From NCBI GenBank assembly GCA_026826555.1, contig JAKSZT010054581.1:2672434-2736433 (forward strand): a stretch of 64,000 nt of DNA, written 5' to 3'. The notes under the pieces were generated by a model, which saw nothing but the letters and a program-made list of their open reading frames with translations, had not been told where the DNA came from and made no database searches. Every line of letters begins with the position of its first letter. Position 1 is the first letter of the stretch. Positions 47,795 to 58,140 of the stretch are shown here, piece by piece. Position numbers and translations under genes: made by a program. Source of the stretch: Tolypeutes matacus (lineage: Eukaryota; Chordata; Mammalia; Cingulata; Chlamyphoridae).

Positions 47795-48156
47795 ATATTG
47801 ATTACAGTATTGAACTGTGTCTATGTGGTCTATGGTTGGTGGCAAGGCTCCAGGATGTGTAAGATCATTGAGGGTGGTGGGCCACAATTGTGGGAGATGT
47901 TTGTGTGGGATGTGGTGGGAGGTGTGGGAGGTGGGAAACATGGGAATCCCAGTGGGTTCCATGTAATATTTTGGGTAATCTAAGCACCTCTTAAAATATA
48001 TGTATATATATATATATATATAACATTTTTGTAAGCAAATACACATATATGCATATATATTTATATATCATTTTGCAAATGTTTGTATGTATTGTGAGAA
48101 TTTTGATTTTTACCCACAATAAAAATAAATTAAAAAATATATATATTGATTACTGT
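47795..48156 (+). mobile_element. L1 3' end with target-site duplication
   Basis: The body at 47809-48142 is the last part of the lineage L1 3'UTR: '..ctatggttggtggcaagg', 'gtgggaggtgtgggagg', (TA)n at 48002-48022, and the A-rich tail at 48117-48138. Flanking direct repeats ATATTGATTACAGT (47795-47808) and ATATTGATTACTGT (48143-48156) match at 13 of 14 bases, a clean insertion scar. It is inserted in the intron between exons C and B. Confidence 0.9.
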
Positions 48157-48634
48157 TAACAATTAAGACTGCAAAAAAAACAGAGTGGGCTGTTTTGTAA
48201 GGTAATGAACCTCCCATTGCCCCAAGGGAATTTAAGCAGAATCTGGGTAGCCATTATTCAGCATTCCACAAAATGATCTGGAATGCTTGGAAAGGCTTGG
48301 ATGAAGTGATTTTGGACTAAGATTCCATGGTACAATGAAAATAAGTAATTCTATGAGTATGGGCAACTGTTTAAAATGACTTATACAACTGTACACTTTC
48401 CTCAGGGATCATCACCATCTCCTTTTTTCCAAACATCCTGGTCAGAGCTTGACAATGACAAAGGGAAAGTGGGATGTCCAGATGCTGCAAAGCAGCCAGA
48501 GGGTCTCTAAGTCACTTCACGTGGTTGGGTGTCAGGAACCCAGTCTTTTGAGTTAATAAGACCTTCCTCCATCAAAAGGAGGTGGCATCTGCGAGCAGAG
48601 ATGGGTAATGTTGGGGGAACCAAGGTGTTCCTAC

Positions 48635-48714
48635 CTGGATTTAGGACTCTGAAGGCTTTGACTGTTGAGAAGTCAATCAGCTGACACCCTCTTTTTTGTG
48701 AACACTGGATAGAC
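48635..48714 (-). pseudogene. NOS1: NOS1-like exon B, frameshift and TGA
   Basis: Acceptor CTCCCCACAG|GTCTATCC and donor ATCCAG|GTAGGA are kept. 80 bp, where the nNOS peptide implies 79: a run of six A follows GTTCAC where five are needed (VHKKR), a +1 frameshift. In the restored register the peptide resembles the family (VHKKRVSA.. then ..LQSPKS), but a TGA stands where an arginine is expected before LL. Both lesions fall in one short exon. Confidence 0.9.
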
Positions 48715-49158
48715 CTGTGGGGAGAAAAATGACAGCTTTCCTGAGATGGGGCTGAACAGTTGTCAATAAAAAAATCAGCAGAGGACTATCTGCACACACT
48801 TCCACCATCTCCTGGACTAAAATGAAGAGATAAAATGGAAGAGATCAGGCAGGCATTGTCTGGGATGGGTGGGTGGTTGTGGATAATATAGAACAAAATG
48901 CAAATATCACTGAACTAAGCTGATAAGAGTATGTTCAGGGTAACACACCATGCTACTGAGGAGAGGGACTTCCAAGTATGTGCTTACCTGAGGGTGGGGC
49001 AGTGGCACCATATTCATTTTGGGGAGGACTGTATGTACTAAAGTGTCATCAAAGCAATGAGCGCTCCTTCTCTAAGCACCTTTTGGAGGTCAGATCTCCT
49101 GGCTTCCTTTTTCCCTCACTGTAATGAATGCCTCCCCAGGAAGGGTGATTAGAGGTAC

Positions 49159-49297
49159 CTTGTGTAAGTTCTGGAGCTTCGGCCACATACATGAGGCAAA
49201 ACTTGTTCCTTTTCCAGCTGTGTTTGTTGCTGATGAGGGAGTTGTTTGCATTCTCAATGTTGACATGGTCTCCCACACAAAAGATATCACAGTCTGC
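49159..49297 (-). pseudogene. NOS1: NOS1-like exon A, open frame
   Basis: 139 bp, ending in the donor ACACAAG|GTACC. Reads [27 protein letters not shown] and VAEAPELTQ, close to nNOS (VFCVGDDVNIEKANNSLISN). This is the hinge between the FMN and FAD parts. The start is set at GCAG (49297), by analogy with the family's AACDVF. The sequence above it shows no FMN-domain homology, and the acceptor is uncertain. No stop within the exon. Confidence 0.92.
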
Positions 49298-49379
49298 ATG
49301 TGGCACACATAGGGCTTTCAGTGACCTCTTTCAGCCAAGAGGGATGCTTCCCTAACATCTCTGAGTCATGGAATATGCA

Positions 49380-49600
49380 CCTCCATTCATCCATCCATCC
49401 ATCCATCCATTCATCCATCCATCCATCTATCCATCTACTCATCCATTAGTCTATCCAATTACCTATCCATCCATCCACTCACCCACCAATTGATCCAGTC
49501 ACCCATCTAACCACTCTACATCCTCTCCATCCTCTCCATCCATCCATCCANNNNNNNNNNCCATCCATCCATCCATCCATCCATCCATCCATTCACCCAA
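49380..49600. repeat. (TCCA)n microsatellite with 10-N gap
   Basis: Imperfect then perfect CATC/TCCA repeats from 49382 to 49595, with variant units (CCACTCACCCACC, ATCTAACC). Ten N at 49551-49560 interrupt the purest part, likely a collapsed array. Confidence 0.95.
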
Positions 49601-49816
49601 TATCTTTTGAGTACCTTCAATGTGCTGGATATATCACATTTATTATTGACTCTAGGATCTAACCTCTACTTAAGATGTAACAATTTTATCTCATTTATCA
49701 CTAAGACAAACATGTATAAAGGTTTAACATTAAACCAGCAATAAATCCTTCAGGATTTCCCATCCATTTTTCATTCACTTCTAGAGATTAAAAAATTACA
49801 TTTAAAGTGAATGGAA

Positions 49817-52800
49817 GGAGAGAGACAAGATGGTGTCGGTTTAGGAGGGCGCTCACTGAGAGCTCCCTGAGGATGGCGGATTGTGGATAGGGTCTTAGCT
49901 AGGGGTCTATGCTGTGGGCACACATAATGAGAAGCTTGGGACAACTATCTGCATGTAGTGGTTAACACAGATGTCTCAGCCCCACCTTTAGGGGGGAAAA
50001 AAAAGCTGGTTTGAGCCATGACTCCCAGCCAAGCAACTAGGTGACAGAGAGTGGGAGAGCACTGGCAAGGGGAGAGAGAGCTTTTCTTTCTGTGGATTTG
50101 GCTGACTGGAACCCTATGCAGCTTGGGTGAATAAAACAGCTGGATTGAATCAATACCTGGCAAAGGGGGGGGGAATCTGCTGAAGGAGTTGATTTACTTA
50201 GCTGCCCAGGGACAAGCCCTAAACCCCACCAAGCTGGGGAGAGGGAGCACTCTATGAGAGGGGGAGGGTTCTGACAGAAGGTAGAGAGGGGATACATTAC
50301 CATCGATTTGGCTGCCTGGATACCCTCATAGCTTTGGGGAACAGATAACCCAGCTTGAAGCAGCGCCAGACTAAGGGGAGAGGCAAATCTGTTGAGGAAA
50401 CCTGATTTACCCAGGAGTCTGGTGACACTGAGGCTTGGTTCCAGAAGGGGCGGAGTCGGCCATTTTTATAATTCTTCACTGACTAGCAGCAGAGCTTCAG
50501 CTCCCCTGGGGAGTCATGGAAGTAGGAAGTGCTTGATTAGTTTCCACGAGCTAGTTAGGGTCCCCTCGGTGAAGGGGGTGGTCTAGAAGATGACTTATTT
50601 TGGGTCCTGTATTTCACCAAAAAAAAAAAAAAAGACAGTCACTTTAAAAAATGAAAAATAAATTATTCTTTTTAATTTAGTTTAGTAGCTAAAAGCTGCT
50701 TCAAACCCTGCAGATAGAACCCTGCAGGGAAACTGATTGATAAACACAAGAAGGATGAGAGGATCCACAAGGACCTTAGAAGGAACACTGATCCTCCTCA
50801 GCTTTGTTTGATTGCTTGTCTGTGTGGTTGTTTGGTTTTTCTCTATTTGTAGTCACCTGTTTTTCTTTCCTATTTCCTCCCCCCTTTCTTTTTTCTTTCA
50901 TTTTTTAAATTAGGTGCTGCTAGCTTGTCTCTTCTTTTCTGTGCTTCTTCTACAGTGATTTTCCATTCTCTGTCTATATTGATTTTGTATTCCAAAGTAT
51001 CTCTTATCCTCCCTCCATCTTTCTTCCTTCTGCTTTCTGTTCTGGCTCTTATATACAACGTTTTTTCATATGCCCACAACTTAAGGGTGTCAATTTCTAT
51101 TCTATCTATTTTGCTTTCTTCTTTTTTTATTAATATTAACTTTTTCGTTTCAGTCCTTTCTTTATTCTTTCTCTCACTCCTCATAAATCTAGCCTTATAA
51201 ATATATATATATTCCTCCATTTGGTTTCCCAGTCCATTGTAGGTACTCCACTTTTTTTTCCTATTACTCTACACTGCCTACATGAGTTAAATATCCATTT
51301 CATTAAGTCTTATTTGTCCCCTCTTATAACTTTTATCAATATTACTATTATCCTTCTTCCTTTCTCACATCTTTCAATTCCTCTGGCCCTAATCTTTTGC
51401 CTTCAAGGGAACATAGAAAGAAGCAAGGAAATAAAATAAGAAGAAAAAGTGCCAAAGAGAAAACTTAACACACACACAGAACCACCAGCTAAATAAAACT
51501 CTAGATCAGAGAGAGAAGTTAATCAACTGAATAAACCCATCAAGATAAAATGATGACTAGAGGGCAACAAAAAAGTAAAAACCACACTGAGAAACAGGAA
51601 AACATGGACCAGTCCAATGATCAAACTAAAAACAAGGAAGTGATGCAGAACATCGAACAACTAATTAAAGCAATCCAAACAAATATCATGGACCAACTTA
51701 AAGAAGTGAAGGAAGAGATTAAGGATATAAAGAAGACACTGGGGGTACAAACTGAGGAAATTGTAAACATGCAAAAAGATAACATATGATGGTGATCAAT
51801 GGCACAATCCAAGAAATTAAAAAAGACGCTGGATTCACATAACAGCAGATTTGAACAGGCAGAAGAAAGAATTATTGATATGGAAGCAATACATCTGAAA
51901 TCAAACAGATAGTAGAACAGATAGACAAAAAGATAGGAAAAAACCAGCAGAGACTCAGGGAATTAACCGAGAACACAAAATGCACAAACATACACATTAT
52001 GGGCATCCCAGAAGGAGAAGAGAAGGGAAAGGGAACAGAAGGATTGTTGAAGGAAATAATGGCTGAACACTTCCCAACCCTATTGAGAGAAATGGATGTG
52101 CAGATCCAGGAAGCACAGTGCACCCCAAATAGTATAAATCCCAACAGGCCAACTCCAAGACATATACTTGTCAAAATGTCCAATGCTCAAGACAAAGAGA
52201 AACTACTCAAGGCAGCAAGAGAAAAGAGAACCATTACATACAAGGGAAGTACAATAAGATTAAGTGCTGATTTTTCATCTGAAACCATGGAGGCAAGAAG
52301 ACAATGATATGACATAGTCAAAGTACAAAGAGAAAAAAACTTCCAGCCACAAATTCTCTATACAGCAAAACTGGCATTCAAAAATGATGGAGAGTTCAAA
52401 ACATTCACAGATAAACAGAAATTAAGAGAGTATGTCAATAAGAAACCTGCACTTCAAGAAATACTAAAGGAAGTTCTACAAGTGGCAAGTAAAAAACAAG
52501 GGAGAGAGAGTTGGAGGAGAGTTCAAAAACAACTAAAAAGACAAAACCAGAAACAAAACAACATATGACATATATTAACCCAAAGAAAAAATGGCTGAAA
52601 TAGAAATCCATTGTGAGTAATAACACTGAATGTTAATGGATTAAATTCACCACTCAAGAGATACAGATTGGCAGAATGCATAAGGAAATATGATCCATCT
52701 ATATGCTGTTTATAAGAAACCCACCTTCAAACCAGGGATTCAAGGAGGCTGAAAATGAATGGCTAGAAAACCATTTTACAAGCTAACAATAGCCAAAAAA

Positions 52801-52861
52801 GGGTAGGAGTACCTATTCTAATGTCAGACAAAATAGACTTTAAATGCAAAACTATTTAGAG
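49817..52861 (+). mobile_element. L1 with 5'UTR, broken ORF1 and start of ORF2
   Basis: Starts near 'ggagagagacaagatggtgtcgg', includes 'gaggatggcggattg' typical of L1 5' ends, and has a 5'UTR of about 1.7 kb. ORF1 begins at 51550 with a coiled-coil (IKAIQTNIMDQLKEVKEEIK) but stops after 79 codons. The RNA-binding part resumes at 51999-52307 (IPEGEEKGKG, INPNRPTPRHILVK, REKRTITYKG, RLSADFSSET). ORF2 starts at about 52625 (LNVNGLN.., ETHL) and ends at the junction near 52861. The copy is inactive. Confidence 0.85.
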
Positions 52862-53365
52862 TCGGGAGGTCATCCCAGAGGTAACTCTTACGCACACCTC
52901 AGTAGGAGCTCATAGAACATCTAAGTGCCTATCACCCCACTCAGTGGGGTTCCTGAGAGCTCCGGAGACACCCTGGTCTTATATAAGGGGGGATAGCCCC
53001 AGTGACTGATGCCTTATCAGTGGGTTCTATTTTGTAATCTGTGCTCCTGAGAGTGACAGAATTAGACTCAAATAAGTCCTCCCTGCACATGGTTCACCAC
53101 CAGTCCCTTCTATTCAAACCTACATGTGATGCTGGAGTTTCTTACGTATACTTCCAGAGACTGGAGCCTCCCACCTACCTATGTGCCAGGTGTGCATGAA
53201 ATCTAGGTGGAGCTGCAACTCCTACCCTACAGCTCAATGGACTCATCCAAGTCACCTGGTGAGGAGACAACGATGGGAAATGGCCATCCCAGGGAATGGA
53301 GAGGGCCTGCATCTGCAGGCAGGATCATCCCACCCACCATATCCATGGGATATAAGCCCTCTCTA
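52862..53365 (+). mobile_element. L1 3'UTR segment joined to ORF2 start
   Basis: 'gaggtcatcccagaggtaactcttacgcacacctcag' to 'ccatatccatgggatataagccctctct', matching the minus strand of 16990-17470. It follows the ORF2 start directly, so nearly all of ORF2 is missing. It stops before the 3' terminus. A 61-codon plus frame at 53181-53366 is the same frame as in the copies at 8.3 and 17 kb. Confidence 0.8.
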
Positions 53366-53500
53366 ATATTTGTTATTTCATTTTTCTACTTCCTTTGGGG
53401 TTAGTTTGTTGTTTTTCTAATTCCTCTAGGTGTCCAGTTAGTTCTTTGATTTTAACTCTTTCTTCTTTTTTGATATATACATTTATGGCCCACAATTATA
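53366..53500 (-). mobile_element. Inverted L1 ORF2 scrap
   Basis: 'tttggggttagtttgttgtttttctaattcctctaggtgtccagttagttctttgattttaa' parallels 59090-59145 (minus-strand ORF2, region encoding ELEKEQEINPKG). It lies in opposite orientation to the L1 just before it. Confidence 0.6.
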
Positions 53501-56500
53501 CTGAGTTAAATATACATTTCAGGGTGAATTGAAGAAAGGCATATTGAAAGTCCATCATTTTGTGAAACACTTCCTTTCCCATCTCCACCAGTCCAGATTC
53601 ACTCCAGATTTCAGAAGCCACTACATCTTTGATTAGTGGTAAAAAGCAGCATCAAAATAGACTTTGTCATATTTTCCCCAGGGAATACCTAGTGGGGACA
53701 GGAGTGAGGGCTGAAGGATTAATAAGAAATACTAATTTTTTCTAAATGGAGATTCTCACTTTAAGGCAACCAGATTGATAGAAGAACCAAAAACACAAAT
53801 TAAGGAATAACATAAAAGTATAAAATAAATCTAAAATGCTGCATAACAGTTGGAGAGGGGAAACTGAAAAAGATGATAATTTGTGAAATTTAACTAGCCC
53901 ATGTGGAGGGAGTGAGTTAATTAAGCATATGAGCATACCTATCAAGCAGCAATTGAGATTTCCCATCTCTATAAACTGTGGGAATGAAGCTGAGAGCTTT
54001 TCTACTTGCTGCCAACTTTTAATCTCTCTCTGCACAGAGTGACAGAACCATGAAGCCACATTGGTATCATGAGATAACCAGGGATATGGCCATCACAGAA
54101 TTTTCAGAGTACATGTGTTCTTTATGTTTCAAGGTCCAACTACTGCTGTCTAGACTCATGTGTTTTATGTGGAAAAGTGTGTCATTTCAGAGTAAATGTT
54201 TATTTTAAAAATTGAATCTTAGAACCATGAATTATTATTTTTTTGAAAATAAGTTATATGAGGGAAAATGATCTTGGCCCCCCACCTCTTCAAGGTGAGG
54301 AAGAAAAAAGCTGAAATCCTAGTTTATTAAATAAAGATCGAAAACACTATTAGTTTGCTGATGTTTCATGGGATTAGGAATTAAGCAGAGAACAGTGGGG
54401 ATAGCCATTTCTGCTTTATGCTGTCTGGGGCTTCAGCAGAGAGAGCTCCCTGCCTGGGGTTGTTTCTACAATTGAGAGTTTGGATCACCTGGCTTGAATT
54501 AATTCACATATCTGTGGGTTGAAACTGGCTTTGCCTTGATAACCTATGTCACCATGGCTTCTAGGCAGCAGGTAGTCTCAGAGCATATTGGTCAATGGAC
54601 TTGTAAACATATTTTCAAACCACACACCTGGACTAGCTTATGAAATAGTCACTGGATGCCACTCCAAAATATAGGCTGCAGGAGATTTTGCCCATGGTGC
54701 AGCATCATGGGTTAGGAACACACAGGGTTGACACCTACCTCCTTCACCATGAACTGTGTGACAAGTAAGCACAGACATCCAGGGTTCCTCAGAGGACAGA
54801 CAATATTGGCAATTTTAAAAGTAAAGTCTTTTGTATATGATGTTTTGTGAAGAAACCTTCTCTCCATGCACAGGTCAGGTCAGGATACACTGTACATGCC
54901 CTCAAAGCTTCCTACAATTTTCTTTCAAGCTATGTACAGAATTGTAACTCCTAATAGATTTGTATAGTTTGCATAGTGGTCACTTTCTCTGTAGGCTTGA
55001 AACCCTGTGAGGCCAAAGACCATAGCTCTTTTGTTCCTCACCAGTTTTTCACTCAGTGATGAGCACAGAGAGGGAGTTCCCCAGATGGTATCAACTTTCT
55101 CTTATTTCAGTTCCCACTTTTAACATTTCCTTGCACAGGCTGCATGAGGGGTCTTCTTGTAGCCTTCCACATCTATTCCATACCTTTGCAGTCACTGGGA
55201 GCCATTTACCTACAGTCTCCATAGTATCTGGATTATAGCAATGTGTTCTAAAAAATTCCAGAACTGCAGGAAATGTCCCTGTGATACACATGTAGTTGTG
55301 GTACATATTTTGTGAACAGATCATTCCCCAAACATAGTCATTTGTTAGAATTTGATCCATTATAAAAACAGATGTAGAAAATTATCAACATTCTATAAAT
55401 GTCATTTTTTAGAAAATGACCGGAACATGAAAACATATTTTCCCCCTTGACAGCACATATCAAAATGTCTAGGTCACTTACAGTTTTAAATGTGAAAATG
55501 AAAATATATGTAAATATTTATATGTTCTTAGAGGATGGAAATTGTTTCTTAGGAAAAGAGATCACTTTAAAAATAAGAAAATATACATAAAAAGATAGCT
55601 TCGGTAAAATTATCCACACACAAAAAAATGAAATTATATATAAAAAATCAAACAATTAGATTAATGCAGATGTAACTATTTCTTTCTCATCTTTGACATT
55701 GAACAGAAACTAAAAAAACTAAAACTAAACATGTTATGTAAATTGTATACTATTCCTTTTACAAATGATGTGACATTATAATATGGCTTTTAATAAGGAG
55801 TGCAGATATAGAGATGTAATATTAAGAAAGAATCTCCTACATGTCTTTAAGTATTTCCTCATTAGAAATTTTAAAACAACATTTTGTTTAAAGCAATGGG
55901 GAATATGCTAAAGAACTACTACATGGGTGATTTATCTAGTATGTAAATTTTATCTCAATAAAGTTGCTGCAACAATGTTAAAGATTGGTATATGTATATG
56001 ATGGCACAAAATTTAACCAGTGACACATTGAAAACAAATATTTGATATGGTAAGATCTGCATGAAAGAGAAAACTGGAATAGTTACTAGGAAAATATTAT
56101 ATGTAGTGTCATGACATTGTTAAATTATCAGTTTACATATAACTATGTGGTATGAAATGTTACAGAAAAAATGTTTTCTGGTATTAAAAGTGATTTCCCT
56201 TGAATGGTGAGATTATTTGTGATTTTCATTTCCTTTGCTTTCTCTTCTGTGTCATGTGAATTTTTGGTTTAGTGTATATAAATTGCAGTAAGATGTATTT
56301 TGAGTGCTAATGACATCTATGAAAGGAAAAAAAACTTGAATGGTCTTGTGAAGATTTGTCTTGAAATTATTTTCCAACACTTTATCCATGATGTTTTGAC
56401 AGCATCTATGTTTTGACAACATCTATGATGTTCAAAGTTTGAAGGTTAATGTGATTAGGTTCATGGGCATTGGAGTCATAGGGTCAGGGCTGAATCCAGA

Positions 56501-57640
56501 CTCTGCCCTAAATTGGGCAACTTTGTTCAATTGTCTGGGTCTCATTTCCTAATGTGAACACAGAGATAGTACTTCTTAGGTGCCCTAGGAGTGAGGTAAT
56601 GGTCCTGGCTGAAATACAGCCTCAATCCATATTATTCTATTGTTATCCTTAGTGTTGTTATTGTTATAATTATTCTTCTGGTGACTCAATAACATTTCTG
56701 CATATAGCATTGCCAGACAAATATCACATAATTAGAGGTCACTGGGATAAGTGGAACAGTCTCAAATGATGAGACTAATTGAGCCTTCATTCTCCTAAAG
56801 CAGTTTGGGCCAATGCAGGTTGCTAGAACTTTGTAGGAATTGTTTCTCTTTTCAGCACCTGTCTTCTGCTCCCTTGAGGAGATTCAATGACTTAAACAGA
56901 ATGGACCCAGCATTTCAAGGGCTTGTCATATGTCTGACTTTTTATTCTATTATATATCTGTTAACACAGAGGTTGCCTCCCTGAGGCATCAGGGGATCTA
57001 GAAATGGACTCTCCACTCCTGAACTCACACTCTCAAATGCATCAGGTTTTCTCAAATGCTTTGTCTCAGTATCGATTTTTTCAGTTTTGAAAAATATTGT
57101 GGATGCCAAAGAGCTTTCCTTTTTATGGATTCCATCTGTGAATATTTATCCTATTATAAATTGAAACTGACTCTTAGGGTTACCTAAGAACAATAGTATC
57201 CATCTAGGCAATTTCCTTCCAATATTCTTTCTAAAAATAATAGTGCAACCCAAAAGAAAAATGATAAATTTACATAACAACCACACTCTCCATTTTAGAG
57301 AGAGATTATTGAAATGTCAGAAATAAATTTGAGGACAAAGAAAGAAAAACAACTAACCATAGAGGAGCTCTCACCTTCCAGTTCAAGACTGTGTGGCAAA
57401 CAAAGGCAGATTGAGAGAAACTGTGGGGACAAAAATGAGGAAATAAGTGAACAGTCCAAAGGATGTTTTAAAATTTTGCTTAAAGAATAACCCCAAAAAG
57501 AATGAAATACTAAAATATTAAACATGAAATACTAAAATGGAAATTCAGTGCATGGAATATAGGGAAATTCCTTCACAAAGTACAAATTTAAGGGCTGGTA
57601 ACTTTTAAAGGAGCAAAATGGCAACAGCAAAAATAGTGCA
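53501..57640. other. AT-rich sequence, largely unassigned
   Basis: An old MIR lies at about 56450-56690 ('ggcattggagtcatagggtcagggctgaatccagactctgcc..'). 'tatgtaaattttatctcaataaag' near 55940 looks like an old repeat end. The 89-codon minus frame at 55091-55360 is not recognised. I found no NOS1 FMN or haem exon here. Confidence 0.4.
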
Positions 57641-57642
57641 TA

Positions 57643-57847
57643 GGGGGAGCAGCTGTAGCTTAAGTGGTTGAGCACCTGCTTCCCACGTACAAGATCCTCG
57701 GTTTGACCCCAGTACCTGCTAAAAGCAAACATATGAAAAAAACAGCTCTCATGGGGAGCGGCTGTCACTCAGTAGTTGAGTGCCAGCTTCCCATGTATGA
57801 GGTTCTGGGTTCATTCCCATGTACTTTCTAAAAACAACAACAACAAA
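57643..57847 (+). mobile_element. Two DAS SINEs in tandem
   Basis: First head at 57643 (GGGGGAGCAGCTGTAGCTTAAG..GTTTGACCCCAGTACCT) with an A-rich tail to 57745. Second head at 57753 (GGGGAGCGGCTGTCACTCAG..GGTTCATTCCCATGTAC) with a CAA-rich tail to 57847. The two monomers differ, so they are separate insertions or an old dimer. Confidence 0.9.
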
Positions 57848-58140
57848 TAGTACATTAGGAAATCCTGGTGTCAGTCCAGTCAAAAAAGCATCTAGTAAAT
57901 GACAAAACCATCCAAATAAAATTTATCAGAAAACTGTTTTAACCAAAAGCATACCACAACAAGGGGAACTTCGTATCATGACTGAAAAAAAATAAACCAG
58001 GTGAAAATGCATAAGAGAGGTTTAGGTTGTTTTCATTCACCTTGGTCACATCCTCCTCATCACCTTAGTAATGACTTTGAAGATGACAGCTCACATTTCT
58101 GTTACAATAATCTATACCAGAAGGAACAGAAAGGAACTAC
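57848..58140. other. Short unassigned stretch
   Basis: No gene or repeat recognised. Confidence 0.4.

Larger units (their letters stand above)
33485..49297 (-). pseudogene. NOS1: NOS1-like (neuronal nitric oxide synthase) unprocessed pseudogene
   Basis: Nitric oxide synthases make NO from arginine, with a haem domain and a flavin/NADPH reductase half. Seven minus-strand exons, in the gene's order, match the nNOS reductase half from just after the FMN domain to the C-terminus. They lie at 49159-49297, 48635-48714, 42230-42416, 40926-41092, 35909-36057, 34767-34961 and 33485-33621. Exon lengths and phases fit the family (149 and 195 bp exons equal the expected sizes), and most splice sites survive, so it arose by DNA duplication, not reverse transcription. 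The peptide fits the neuronal isoform better than the inducible or endothelial ones (NNSLISN, KDTDE tail). It is dead: a +1 frameshift with TGA, two TAG stops, an early TAA, altered splice sites, and no sign of two exons (FAD-binding RYYS and NADPH-binding region). Haem and FMN exons would lie above 49.3 kb; I saw none, and L1s occupy much of that side. Confidence 0.9.

Noticed and set aside
33485..49297. Possibility that this is the working NOS1 gene of the species
   Set aside because: Four stops or frameshifts in separate exons, altered splice sites and two absent exons make sequencing error an unlikely explanation for all.
49380..49600. Repeat array considered as CRISPR-like or satellite
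   Set aside because: Units are 4 bp (TCCA) without spacers; a plain microsatellite in a mammalian genome.
55091..55360. 89-codon minus-strand frame with several cysteines
   Set aside because: I could not match it to any family, and no splice or promoter context supports a gene.
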